Below are positions 1-13,000 of a stretch of 64,000 nt of DNA, piece after piece (positions within the stretch are counted from its first letter, which is position 1; each line of letters opens with the position of its first letter). The DNA is from Nematostella vectensis. Taxonomy: Eukaryota > Cnidaria > Anthozoa > Actiniaria > Edwardsiidae. The stretch spans positions 14,316,442-14,380,441 of the forward strand of contig NC_064045.1 in NCBI RefSeq assembly GCF_932526225.1, given 5' to 3'. Under the pieces are notes generated by a model, which saw only the letters and a list, made by a program, of their open reading frames with translations, was not told the origin of the DNA and ran no database searches. The translations under genes were made by a program, and so were the position numbers.

Positions 1-143
1 TCTAATCTAAATCTAAAACTATTTAACTAAACCATGATGTGAGCAAATATATAAAATGAGGATATTGATAGGCAAAATACTAACAACTATGTACAATATA
101 TTGTTTGTAACAATAATAATATAAAATTGTTATAAAATTGACA

Positions 144-1768
144 TTAGTAGCAGCAGTTACGAGCAGAAGAGACAGTAAGGTTGCGGGAAGAGGAGCACTT
201 GGGGCAAATGGATTTCCAGGTGTTAGTGTTATCTGTGTCGTAGCTGTTAGTAAACGCAGATAAGAAGTGGCGAATTAAACAGGATTTAAACTGGCTAAGT
301 GAGCTAGCAGAGCGAGTAGACGTAGATAGATTATTCCACAGTTTAGGGATACGATTGAAGTAGCTTGATTGAAAAAGTTTAGTGCGACATTTAGGAACAG
401 GGAGATAGAGTGCAGAGCTGTGGCAGGTTAGTCTAGTTGACGTAGGAATCCTAGTTTTCTAAAACCCTTTGCTGTGATTTCCACTTGAGGTCACTAGTAA
501 CAGTGATACCAAGATCCTTAACCTTTTTTTACATGTTTTAGGGAGTTTGTATTCAGTTCTTTAGTTTGTATTTGAAGACCACAGGAGCATGCTTGCGAGT
601 TATAGTGAGGTTCTCGCACTTCTCTGCGTTGAACTTTAGCTTTCAGGCGTCACTCCAGCTGTGGATGGCGTTAAGATCCTCTTGCAGCGAGAAACAGTCT
701 TGAACGGTGGTGACAGTGTTGTAGCACTTGGAGTCATCGGCGAACATAGCAATGGGGTTTTCAGCAACCATAGGTAGATCATTGATGTACGCGAGGAACA
801 ACAGTGGGCCCAGGATGCTCCCCTTGGGCACCCCAGAAGGGACGGCAGATCGGGCTTGAATTGTAACCATGGACTACGCACCTTTGGCCTCGTCCGATCA
901 GGTAACTGTTGAGCCACTGGAGTAAGTTACCCAAAATACCATAGTGTGAGAGCTTCCATAGAAGCCTCTGATGGGAAACGCTATCGAACGCTTTCGCAAG
1001 ATCAAGAAACACAATGTCAGACTGGGGACCGCGATCCAGGGCCTGCCCTATCTGATGGTAGAAGGCCAACAGCTGCGTAACGGTGGAGCGGCCCTGGAGG
1101 AAACCGTGTTGCGAGTCGTCCAAGAGGTCAAAGAGCTGTTTCTTTAAATATTTGTAGACACAGCGTTCTAGCGCTTTGGAGATTACGCACAGTAGTGATA
1201 TGTGTCTGTAGTTAGTCATAAGTTCCTTTTTTCCTTTTTTGTGAACTGGAACACCAGGGCGTCTTTCCATTCCGATGGGACCCTTCCAGAAGCTAGAGAC
1301 AGCTTAAACAGCATACAGATGGATGGTGCAAGTTCTCTAGCGCAGTTCTTCAGGACGAGAGTAGGGAGACCATCAGGCCCGGGGGCTTTATTAGAGTCCA
1401 AACCAGACAAGACCTCAAACACCTCCTCTACAGAAAGATAGAGCGAGTCAAGGACTGGAATGTGTGGATCAGAAACGTCCAGGGAATCATTGGAGTCAGC
1501 GTTGAAGGTAGAATAGAAGAATCTATTAAAGGCCTCCGCTTTATCTTTACCTTCAGTGTAGTTAGTTGTCTCATATGACACTGACGCAGGTATAGAGTCC
1601 GACTATAGAGTCTTGTCTTGAAGAAGCTCCAAAAGCGCTTGGGGTTTTCCTTAAGTGAGTACCCTAATGACTCGCGAAATTCCTTGAGTTTGGTATTGAT
1701 TAACGTTTTGCATTCCCTCCTTACAGCCTTGAACTTTTCAGCGTAGTGCGTGCTATTGCTTTTCTTAG
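144..1768 (-). mobile_element. LINE (non-LTR retrotransposon) reverse-transcriptase relic, frameshifted
   Basis: Read on the minus strand, overlapping frames give consecutive parts of a non-LTR reverse transcriptase. Around 1760-1430 is a fragment containing KKSNSTHYAEKF and FWSFFK. Around 1581-1216 is NKAPGPDGLPTLVLKNCA. Around 1270-779 are YRHISLLCVISKALERCVY, the DSQHGF block and VFLDLAKAFDSVSH. Around 870-643 are GVPKGSILGPLLF and FADD, a variant of the YxDD catalytic box. The C-terminal tail ending at 144 contains RIPKLWNNLS and a Cys-rich end (ICPKC, then NCCY). At least three frame changes are needed, so this copy is dead. No endonuclease domain is visible, so it is 5'-truncated, and its upstream edge abuts the GPCR relic near 1768. 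It is chordate/cnidarian CR1/RTX-like in style, but the clade is not resolved. Confidence 0.88.
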
Positions 1769-2540
1769 CCGGACCGACCATTACGGGCAACGCCCTTATT
1801 ATCATTGCTATTCTCAAGACTACTCCGCTAAGGACGCCGGGATTTGTTCTGATGAGCGGACTAGCAGTCTCCGATGAGGGAGTTGGAATTATCGGACTCC
1901 TCATCCGAGGTACTCTGGACTGTACGGATTACGGACGATCACTGGGTAGTGTTTTTTTCCACGATGTATTTCTACTCCGTAACGTTCCTCTTGACCGTGC
2001 TAGCGGTCAGCGGTGACCGTGTGTTCGCACACGAACGTGGTTTCACCTGAGATACATTTCCATGGTTACCAACACTCGCGCTGTTGTAGTTCTGGTGTCT
2101 ATATGGGTAGCGTTGGGCGCATTAATTCTCATTTTTTTCTGTATCAATTATGGTCATCTTGTTGCCTATAGTGATGGCCTTAAATTTCGCCCTCAATTCC
2201 AAGATTTATTCGGTTGTGAGGAAACATAAGAATCAGATCTCAACCCAAAAACATGTATATAACGATGCTGTTGAAATTCAGCGAAGACACAAATCCTCCC
2301 TCAATGTAATATATATCTTTTTTGTGTTTTTGTTTGCACAATGGCTTTTCTCGTCATGTTTATGGTAATCAGATTCAGGTCCACTCTTATCGTGAGCCAA
2401 GTCTGCAAAGTCATCCAGTGTTCTGTCATTCTCTTTTCATGTTGCTATATTCCTCTTTCGTGGGATAAAGCAAATAAGGATAAAGCAAATAAGAGAGGTT
2501 CTGAAACTTTTCAGGCTCAAAAAAAATAATAGTTTCTTAA
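1766..2540 (+). pseudogene. Broken rhodopsin-class GPCR
   Basis: Plus-strand reading in several frames gives pieces of a class A seven-helix receptor in the right order. Helix 1-2 is seen as TGNALIIIAILKTTPLRTP and VLMSGLAVSD. Helix 3 reads YSVTFLLTVLAVSGDR in a shifted frame, with GDR at the DRY position. Helix 4 contains VVVLVSIWVALGAL. Helix 5-6 contains VILLPIVMALNFALNSKIY, then QRRHKSSLN before helix 6. A basic tail resembling KQIREVLKLFRLKK follows. The N-terminus before helix 1 is missing where the LINE relic begins, and several frameshifts and a stop separate the pieces. It was a single-exon receptor of the kind common in anthozoan genomes. The ligand cannot be inferred. Confidence 0.8.
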
Positions 2541-3499
2541 CCATCAAGTTTTTCTTTCAGAAAGCATTGAATTGTATTTCTTAACCTGGGCATTTAACGA
2601 TAAAAAACCTTGTAACATAGTTTAGATAAGGGAACGTCCAATTTGCCGTGCTGAGAGCCATAAGGGAGAAAACTAAGATAGCTTTCAAGGCTCTGCTAGG
2701 GCTCGTCACAAATTATACATGTAACTTTATTCATATAATTTAGTCCTAAAGGCGGCATGGGACTCCGTGTCCCGTTGATTCTTCCCTTTTGAGTTAACTT
2801 ATACGTTTTGCAACTTATCCGTTTTGCAGGTCTTTGTTTTGTACTGTATTTTTTGTAGTACGTTGTTGACTCAAACAAGTTAAACAAAAAACAAAAAAAA
2901 CTAGAGAATCTCCAGAGGTGTAGTGCGGTAGGTAATAAACACAAGCTGAATTTAATCGATCTAGTGTAACCGCGAAATGTGCGGCACGAGTTTAGAGCTG
3001 CCCCCCACCTGCCCTAAAAATGTTCTTCGCTCGGTGATTTCAGCAGAAAACTGCCCGAAGTTGATTTACCCCAAATGTATGTTTTACCGCCCAGCTCCCG
3101 ATAAGCGCCCGCAAATTATCAAATGAGCGTGAACGTTAAATAAGTGAAGCCCCCCCTTCCAAGAAATGCCATAGACTTGTAAGAATGACCCATACGCACA
3201 GCACACATAAGTTCTTTATATTATCGAACAAAGAAATTAGTTATCTCATATAAAGCCACAATCAGAACTTTGAATAAAGTGACTCTTAAAAATTGGGCAC
3301 TTATTCGAGCATTTCCGACCCCGGCTGAAAATCAGGCTACTATTTCACTAATTGTGATGTTCCCGGCGACGCGACGTGAGTGTTTAAGAGGGCTACGTGC
3401 ATCATTTTCTTCTGATATCCATTGTTACGCTCAATAATATAAAAGGTTATTGTAACTATTATTGTTAAACAGCAATGTATAATAAGTGGCATGACTTAC
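2541..3499. other. Unassigned stretch between GPCR relic and last recognised PLC exon
   Basis: No convincing exon, RNA gene or repeat was recognised here. The PLC Y-box, C2 or SH2/SH3 exons expected after 3500 on the minus strand were looked for and not found. They may lie beyond position 1, with the LINE and GPCR relics sitting in an intron, or the gene may be truncated. Confidence 0.4.
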
Positions 3500-6400
3500 C
3501 GGGCTCCAGACTCCTGGTGGCGCTCGCTTGATCTGAGGAGAAAAAGCACGAACTATTACTAAATAAATGTGAACAAAATGGGCATAAATAGACCATTTCG
3601 TAAATGGCGACAGCGAACTCAGCTATCTGTCGTATGTAATCTTTGAATGACATTTGTATATAGGATATAAGGAATGTTATGAACGACAATGACGAGAGCT
3701 TGTGTGGACGGATCCGGCTTTACCATTTATTAAATAAACAATACAGGTTCCGCAGAATAAGGATCATTAAGGATTACTCTGTTGATCAGTATAGGCGTAC
3801 AGACCTTTTTCTTGATTCGTATCTTCCCCTTGAGGATAATCCTACGCTTGAGCGCGTTGGGCGATGGGAGAACATTTCCTCGGCAGAAATCCTGTGTAAC
3901 CAGCATGTCACCGAAATCTTTCAGGAAAATCTCAGCCATCTGTGCCTGGGGGGGAGGGGGAGGTTTAGTAGTCTTTATTGCCATCATCATCATCTATTCC
4001 ATTACCACCGCCATCATCCCATTAGAGCCACCAGCACCACCATCGCCGCCGCCACCACTACCAGCACCGCCGCCACCGCCACCGCCGCAGCCATCGCCAT
4101 CGCCACCGCCACCGCCACCGCCACCGCCACCGCCACCGCCACCGCCACCGCCACCGCCACCGCCATCGCCATCGCCATCGCCATCCGCCATCGCCATCGC
4201 CATCGCCATCGCCATCGCCATCGCCATCGCCATCGCCATCGCCATCGCCATCGCCATCGCCATCGCCATCGCCATCGCCATCGCCATCGCCATCATCATT
4301 ATCATCATCATATTTTTCTTTCTTTGGGGCACCTTACCTGCTGTTGTATATTACAATGATTCTCCAGCGAAAGTATTAAAGGGTATTCAGAAACTTCAAA
4401 TGCGTACTCCTTCAAAAATAACAATAAATAAATAATGAATGAATAAATAAATAAATAAAAAGTAGGCCAATGAGAAATCATCTCGAAAAATATAACGTCA
4501 TAATAGGGGCCTCAGGGAGCCCGAATGCTGGCTACCTTGATAATCTGCACGACATCTCGGAATCGAATCTTCGAGGTCAGCGTCCTTCCGTGTGTTATTA
4601 TCGGTTCGTCTGTTAGAAAAACAAATGATTATTTTATTTCATTTATAAATGATATCAAATGGTATCAAGAGGTTCAGGGACGAATGACTAATCAAAATGT
4701 CTAGTAGCTGGCTCCCTCCTAAGTTTACCTCAGGATAGCTGGACCATCCCAGATTTCTAGTTCGATACGGCGGTCCCGTAAGGTGTAGACTGTTACCTAC
4801 ATACCCGGGCTTCCTTGTCCGATAAAGTGGCACCCTCGCAGTAGGGCGTGTCCATGTGATGCCCTACCCGGACCGCCCCATATTTCCAAAATGATACAGC
4901 GGCACCCCTAAGTGGGGCGTTGATATGTTACCTACCTGGGCCATCCCAGATATCCAGCACGATATAGCGGCACCCCTACAGTGGGGCGTTGATATGTTAC
5001 CTACCTGGGCCGTCCCAGATATCCAGCACGATATAGCGGCACCCCTAAGTGGGGCGTTGATATGTTACCTACCTGGGCCATCCCAGATATCCAGCACGAT
5101 ATAGCGGCACCCCTACAGTGGGGCGTTGATATGTTACCTACCTGGGCCATCCCAGATATCCAGTTCAATACAGCGGCACCCATAGAGTAGGGTGTTGATA
5201 TGTTACCTACCTGGGCCGTCCCAGATATCCAGTTCAATACAGCGGCACCCTTGTAGCAAGGCACGGACATACGCCTCAAGGCTAGACAGCCCCTTCAGCT
5301 GGTGGCCTGTCAGGTAAGTGTTGTGGGAAGAGTTGATGAAATAGTCAGACAAGGGCTGGTCCATATCCTAAAATACAGCACATCTTGTGAGTGCTAATGA
5401 TTTAATGTGTATGTCTATCTAGAATGCAATGGTGCTGTCAGTTTAAAGTGCTAATAGTGGCCTGTTCCGATTGTAGTTCGGTAAAAAGAGGCTGGTCCAT
5501 GAACCATACCACGTTTGGCTTTGCATTTTAGTGAGCTTCCTATGTGAATGTCAAGTTAAAATACATTTAGGATCAACATGCTATCAACGTTTCAATTATA
5601 ATGGCGTTGCGTCCTGTTAAAAATAAATTATACTATAGTCAATAGAAGCCGCGTTTCCACTTAATCGCAAACAATATTCTAGCCGCAAAGAATACTCATC
5701 ATGTAAAGAAGGGGAGAAAAAGGCGAGGTTGAGCGCTTCCACATCCTACGGGCCTGCTAGTGCAGTGTTTTAAAGCCAACATTAAACTCTGAATGCAATA
5801 TTTCCTTACCTGGTAGACTTTGTTATGCTCTGGTTTCACGATTGAGTTATCCTGGCTCCTCAGAAAACTACAAAGCAAGGTATATATTTAATAAGCCACG
5901 TATATACTTATTACGGTATGTGTTGGTGTAGAGATTTATTGAAAGCATTTGAGACATGACTGCCAGGAGGAAGATTTTTTGGCGTATGCAGAGTATGCTA
6001 CACAATCGTGAAGTTAACTTTGAAGATTCGGCATTGGCTTTAATGTATTTCCCGTTTTCTTCAATTTCCTTCAAGAGTAGCCTGCTTGCAGGCGGTACTC
6101 GGTGTTATCATCGCGGAAAACCCGCTCAGTTCAGTAATCGGGCGCCCCATTGCATTTTGAGCCGCGCGGCTCCTGGGGATGAGCGCAAAACGGACGCAGT
6201 AATGATAACACCGAGTACCGCCTGCAAGCAGGCTACTTCAAGAGCAGTTTGTTTGTTGTTTCAATCTATATTGGGGGACAAAGTATGAGAGGAAATTTTA
6301 GTAAGTAACCACCTGAAATTAAAAGCTTATGCTTTATTTACTAAATCCAATCGAAAATCTCGCATTTGCTCCCCCAAATCAGCCGATGGAAATGGATGCT

Positions 6401-9400
6401 TTCTTACACTTGGTACTTTGCTAGGATGACAAAATGGCGGAGGCTAGAGACTCTAGACTTGTATTGGTTGGTCGCCCTACCTGATAAATCCATGAAGCGA
6501 CAGGAAGTGTTTGCTACGTTTGAAGGCATCAGGGTCATTACCGGCGCATTTGCGCTTAAACATGGTGTGAAGCTTGTCGTGTGCGTAGATGAGCTTTGCG
6601 CACATCGCTAGACTTAACGATTCCTGTAAATAGTGGAACAAGAAAAAGAGCCCGGAGTAGAGCAAACCAGAAGATTAAACTAAGCATTTTTTTTAGAATT
6701 TTGTTTAATGTTTTTGCAAATATCAGATATTTACGCATGGCTGGCCCTTTTTCATATTCTGCACATCGTAAATTTTGCACTCCGATTGGTTAAAAATAGC
6801 TATAGCTATATAACACCCGACACGAAGAAGTGAGCTTGAGCTCTTATCAGTAAAACCTGACATGTGACCCTTACTCTGACCTCTCACTGGCCCAGCGGCC
6901 TCCACGTGACCCTTATCCTGAGCTCTCATTGGTAATACCCCACACGTCACTCTTACTCTGACCTCTCATTGGCCCAGCGACCTTCATGTGACCTTCATCC
7001 TGAACTCTCATTGGTTAAACATTGGTTTATTTCGACAAAAAGGCGATGTGACAGAAGTACTGGTTCTTTGATTGGTTAAAAGTTATCAATAAACCCAGGC
7101 CCGGGTCGGAGTGTTTTACTAAATAGTTACGTGAAACGGTTCATTCATTAACGAATGTCACGTTCGCCTAACTTTGAGCTCTCATTAGTCCGACACGTGA
7201 CCCTAATCCCGAGTTCTCATTGGTCCAACACCGGGAAGCCGCCATAAATCTGAGCCGTTCATCTTTCAGCTTACCTTTTGCTCTTTGGCGAGGAACGCCT
7301 GGAACTCTTCGGGTGAAAGGCCGAGATGAGGATAGCTGCGAGCGTATGTCGCGTACACACTCAGCAACTAAAACATATTTAATAGAAAAATATAAGTACG
7401 ATGGATTATTTTATACTCTTGGTATAGAATAGGGCTCTTTGTATTGCAGAATGGATTGAATTCTGCAGTGATTCAAGTAAATTTAACTTAGCTACTGTAT
7501 TGTATATCTCAGTCACACAGAACGGTTATAGGGTCGATAACTTTATCATACAATACTAGGTGTGTATACGGGGGGGTGACTCACACGGGACGAGCCTACC
7601 CATCTAAGCTATCAAAGAGCAAGAGAAAGAACGTTATACTGAGCTAGATATTTAAGGGTGACTTACGGAAGCCGGCCCATTCAAGCTGTCAAAAAGCATG
7701 GTAAAGGAGTTTATACTGTGCTAGGTAAATGACTTACGCGAGCCTGCTCATTTAAGCTGTCGAAGAGCATGAGAAAGGAGTTGAAGACCAGCCTCTCCTC
7801 GTGATTCATACCGCACTGGGTCTCGAGAACATTCTGCAGCACAAAATCAAGCTTATTGTTAGGGGTACAAACAGTATGATTTATACAACGACACTCGTAA
7901 ATCGCACGCTCTGATTAGTCAACGGCCCATGTGTTATTACAGACGCGCGCTAGGCGTCAGCATGCGCGCGCGATCTCACCAAAACTCGATTGCAATAGAC
8001 AGGTGCACGCACAAATGAGATCTTTTTGTTAAGGAAAAGATGATGATATCGCTGCGGATCCTGGGAGGGTGGGGTCAGGAGGACTGCTCAACACTGAAAT
8101 TCTAGAAGAAATGTATGGGAGGTTGAATCTACAAATTTACTTACCACCATATGTTTAATATATTTGAGAGTTTGGGAATAGGTCGATACTAAATCAGTGT
8201 ACAAAAAACAATTCTTGAATTCGTTTTTTCGTTATATCCGAAATATCTAGAAGTGATTCCACTTGTCTTGATTATTCTGGATATCACAAAACACATCCAA
8301 TAATTGTAAATATCGACCTTAAGTAGCTGCTAATAGATCAGTCCGGGAGTTCAGGTAGCTCTTCCGAGTTCTCAATCATTTATAAAATCAGCAATGGTCG
8401 CGAAAAAAAAAAAAACAGCACAGTCGAGCCTATTTTATTAAACAACGTTTTTCAAATATATACCCACTTGATATTATTAAAAAAACAGCTACTTAATTTG
8501 TAATATCTGGGTTGAAGACAGTTTTAGAAAAGCAAGAATACGGGATCCGAAAGCGCACAACAAACCAAAACAAATGCAGCAATAGCCCGCACTCAGCCGA
8601 ATGTGCCGTCACGCACACTTACCCGGATGTGTGTCTTGAGTTGTCTTCGCTTTCCCCTTCCTTCAGGCCAGCAATGATTCGCAAATGTAAACACCTGGTC
8701 AGTGGTTATACTTTTGGCGTGACGTGCGACTAAGATTGACCAATGTCGCTTTAGCCAGCTGTGACGATTGTTAAGCATACAACGGTTACTCGACAGTTAA
8801 TGTTTTTTGTGTGTCTGTTAAAGTACGTGCGACGCGCACTACCGTGACAATCAAATCAAAGTTTAAAGAAAGTAAGCCAATGAGCATGCGTTATTTACTG
8901 TCTTGATTGACACGAACATTACTACGAGAATCCTATCGTGTTTTGATTTACACGGAAGCATTTATTTGCCTCGCTGGTGGCTAGTGACGTCGGTGACAAT
9001 CATTGCAAGTTTCTTGCATTCTTATTGGCCTACTTCACAAGATCTTCAAGGTGGCCAGGGTAGCGCGCGTCGTATAAGATAGCTCGTTTCTCGCATTCTT
9101 TTTGGCCTACTTCACAAAACTGTTAAGGTGGCAACGGTAGGGCGCATCGTGTCAGATAGCACGTTTCTCGCATCCTTATTGGCCTTCTTCACAAGACTGT
9201 CAAAGTGGCCACGGTAGCGCGAGTCGTATCAGATAGCAGGTTTCTCGCATTCTTATTGGCCTTCACAAAACTGTCAAGGTGGCCACGGTAGCACGAGTCG
9301 TATCAGATAGCAGGTTTCTCGCATTCTTATTGGCCTTCACAAAACTGTCAAGGTGGCCACTGTAGCGCGCGTCGTATCAGATAGCACGTTTCTCGCGTCC

Positions 9401-9970
9401 TTATTGGCCTACTTCACAAGACTGTCAAGGTGGCCACGGTAGCGCGAGTCGTATCAGATAGCAGGTTTCTCGCATTCTTATTGGCCTTCACAAAACTGTC
9501 AAGGTGGCCACGGTAGCGCGAGTCGTATCAGAGAGCAGGTTTCTCGCATTCTTATTGGTTCTTATTATTCCACGGTAGCGCGAGTCGTATCAGATAGCAG
9601 GTTTCTCGCATTCTTATTGGCCTTCACAAAACTGTCAAAGTCGCCACGGTAGTGCGCGTCGCATGGTAATGTTTTGGCATCACTGCCATAATAGAGGATA
9701 CAGTATAACAGGGTCCACGGCTATGTATCTTTGTCTGTTAAGGCGCGAGTCCTCGCCATAGATGATCTCTTCCAGCTACAAGACATAAGGGAGGACTTCA
9801 GCCAATTTTAAGGACAGGGCATCAATTAAGTGATTGAAGGTGTGAGGTTGATATTATAATTCTGGACGGCTCTGATTTCTTTTTGTTGTAATTCCCTGCG
9901 CGAATGCATGCCCGTGATAAAAAGACGTTACAAATTGTTTATACAAGGCTAAACTAAAACCACCACGGCC

Positions 9971-10001
<31 letters not shown>

Positions 10002-13000
10002 CGATTCAAACTAACTTACCGCGTTTTTCCACTTGACGAAAGCCTTTGGGGAGTCGCAGATAAGATCCAGTGAGCAAAGTTGTCCCCATTCACCTGTAGT
10101 TACACAAAAGATCACATAGGACCAACAAAAGCGTGGTTCTTTATTTCAAAGGCATGTCGTCTATGTGTTTTTTTACTCTGGTTATGAGCGAAGGCTTGAA
10201 GAGGAAGGGGGTGCGGGCTACACAGGTCTAGCCGTATTTGGGGTTTGATAAGCCCTCTCAAAGTTGTCCATACAGATACCTTGTTCCTTCTCAAATATGA
10301 GCGAGAAAGACTGGTGCTCAACCTCGGTGTAAGGGAACTTCACGAAGTTTCTTGTCTGTTGACCACAACGCACTTCAACAACCCGATCCAAGCTCACTGA
10401 TGCACAATGACAAAGCAAAAATGGTTGTTCTTCACAACATAATGACCATGATATGGGGATAGGGGTATGTGCAGAACCGTTAGAACACGATCGCTCAAGC
10501 AAGAGGATCACGGCCCCGTGGGGGGGACATAAACGTAGACGGGGTTGATTGTTTTATCCTGTGGGTATAAAATTCTACAAACTGCTATCCCTTAGGGGGT
10601 CTCACGCTAGTTGATTATCACACCACCCCCCCCCCCCCCTCCGGGATTAGGGCTTGAGGTCAATTTCGTAGGTAGTGGTAGGGGTGTGTATAAATTCAGT
10701 GACAAACAGTACAAACAACCCATCATCTCGCACCTTGGTGGACACGTTCAAGACAAGGCTTTTGCCAAAACAATTCTAAATTAGCATTAAATATAGCGCT
10801 TTTCATAAAATACAACAATAACTTACAGCTATTTCGGAAATTAAATCCGTGAATTTTCCCCCGTTTCTTCCACATGATGTGCTGAGAAATAGAAACATAA
10901 AATCAATAAATAACAAACGTGCCTTGCAATTTTGAGAGGTGTTTTTTCGTTTAAAGGTGGTGCAGGGAATTTGGAATCTTTAAATCCCAAATTCTTTTTT
11001 TGTGGGTAGGACAAATAGGCCGAGGATCATAAGACTGCAACGCTCGACGTTTGCTAAAAATAGAGCTTACCAAAAACCATGAGATCCAACGCCCTATAGT
11101 CAAAAGGGTGGAAATAAGTCGCATGTGAGGGCATCAACCTTATGCAAGCCTGCTACTGCAAACAGTCACCCCCAACCTCCATCTGCTACCCCAATACCAC
11201 TCTCTACTACCCCAAACAAACATCTGCCAAGCTAACCTAACCTATGTCATACCAGACATACCAGGTTTTCATTGTCAAGTCTAAAGACTCTCTCATGTGG
11301 GATTGCCTTCCCGCCTCGTGCATACTTGATCATTGCAAATTCCTGGTGAACCTCATTCGCCGCTAAGAACAAAATCACCAGCGTTAATCAATGTGAAAAC
11401 ATCTTGTCGAAAGAGAATGACTAAGATATTTTATACCTGAGAATACGATCCACTCTTTAGCTTGAGGTTTCGATAAAGTTGGATACATTAACTAGAAAGA
11501 ATAAAGGAGATAATTAATATCAGCTGCTGAGATTATAAGAAATCCATGGAAAAGTTGCCGCCTCCTTCAACCCCTTGCCCTCCTCCAACCCCTTGCCCTC
11601 CTCCAACCCCTTGCCCTCCTCCAACCCCTTGCCCTCCTCCAACCCCTTGCCCTCCTCCAACCCCTTGCCCTCCTCCAACCCCTTGCCCTCCTTCAACCCC
11701 TTGCCCTCCTCCAACCCCTTGCCCTCCTCCAACCCCTTGCCCTCCTTCAACCCCTTGCCCTCCTTCAACCCCTTGCCCTCCTCCAACCCCTTGCCCTCCT
11801 CCAACCCCTTGCCCTCCTTCAACCCCTTGCCCTCCTTCAACCCCTTGCCCTCCTCCAACCCCTTGCCCTCCTCCAACCCCTTGCCCTCCTTCAACCCCCT
11901 TGCCCTCCTCCAACCCCTTGCCCTCCTCCAACCCCTTGCCCTCCTCCAACCCCTTGCCCTCCTTCAACCCCTTGCCCTCCTCCAACCCCTTGCCCTCCTC
12001 CAACCCCTTGCCCTCCTTCAACCCCTTGCCCTCCTTCAACCCCTTGCCCTCCTCCAACCCCTTGCCCTCCTCCAACCCCTTGCCCTCCTTCAACCCCTTG
12101 CCCTCCTCCAACCCCTTGCCCTCCTCCAACCCCTTGCCCTCCTTCAACCCCTTGCCCTCCTTCAACCCCTTGCCCTCCTCCAACCCCTTGCCCTCCTCCA
12201 ACCCCTTGCCCTCCTTCAACCCCTTGCCCTGCTTCAACCCCTTGCCCTCCTCCAACCCCTTGCCCTCCTTCAACCCCTTGCCCTCCTCCAACCCCTTGCC
12301 CTCCTCCAACCCCTTGCCCTCCTTCAACCCCTTGCCTTCCTTAAAAAACCTTGCTGCCCTTCCCCTTATTCGGTCCCTAGATCCAACCAGGCATTGCAAA
12401 TAAGGGGAATAACCACTTGATAGGGAGGCAGATGCACTAAAACATGATATTTAGGTTTCATCAAAAATATAAAAAGACACTGCTGATAGCCCTGTTAACT
12501 CACAATTTTACTCTCTCTGTCTTGAGCGTTCTTTTCTGATGCTGCAACGTCATCAAGGCCCTGGGGTACACTAGAGTCAAGTTCTGAATCAAGCCTCCAG
12601 CGCTGAATACCTTTAAAAAACTAATTTATTTCAGTGTACTATTCACTGGGAAGGAAATGGGAAAAAGGATAAACATCCAGGGTAAAATGTTTTATTTTTA
12701 TTTTCATTCTTGATTTATTGATTTATTTAGAAGGGCGAAACAAGGAGTGATGTTTGAGGAACACAGAATCAATCAGTTAAAAATATGTTCACCCTGCCAT
12801 AACAAGAACACCTCTTACCTTGACTGATGTCTGTGACCCACTGCTGACACTCATCACATGAGAGTGCTTGTAGGACCATTGGGTGTTTGAAGGGCCCAGT
12901 GATACACATAGACCTGTTGCTGTCATTACAAACAGTAACATTCTCCACAGCCACCAGGGGAATGCTACCCTTCAGCTTGTCCTGCAAGGCACAATTAAAA

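Noticed and set aside
3590-3680. Possible additional PLC exon ([19 protein letters not shown], minus)
   Set aside because: The acceptor and donor are weak and the peptide does not match any PLC segment expected between the X domain and 3532-3500.
3679-4435. His/Arg- or Pro/Ala-rich ORFs over 200 codons
   Set aside because: They read through (CCACCG)n/(CCATCG)n. The only coding here is on the minus strand in the PLC exons 3805-3945 and 4338-4409.
11520-12420. Proline/leucine- or glycine-rich ORFs of 281-288 codons
   Set aside because: Products of an 18-bp minisatellite open in several frames on both strands, inside a PLC intron.
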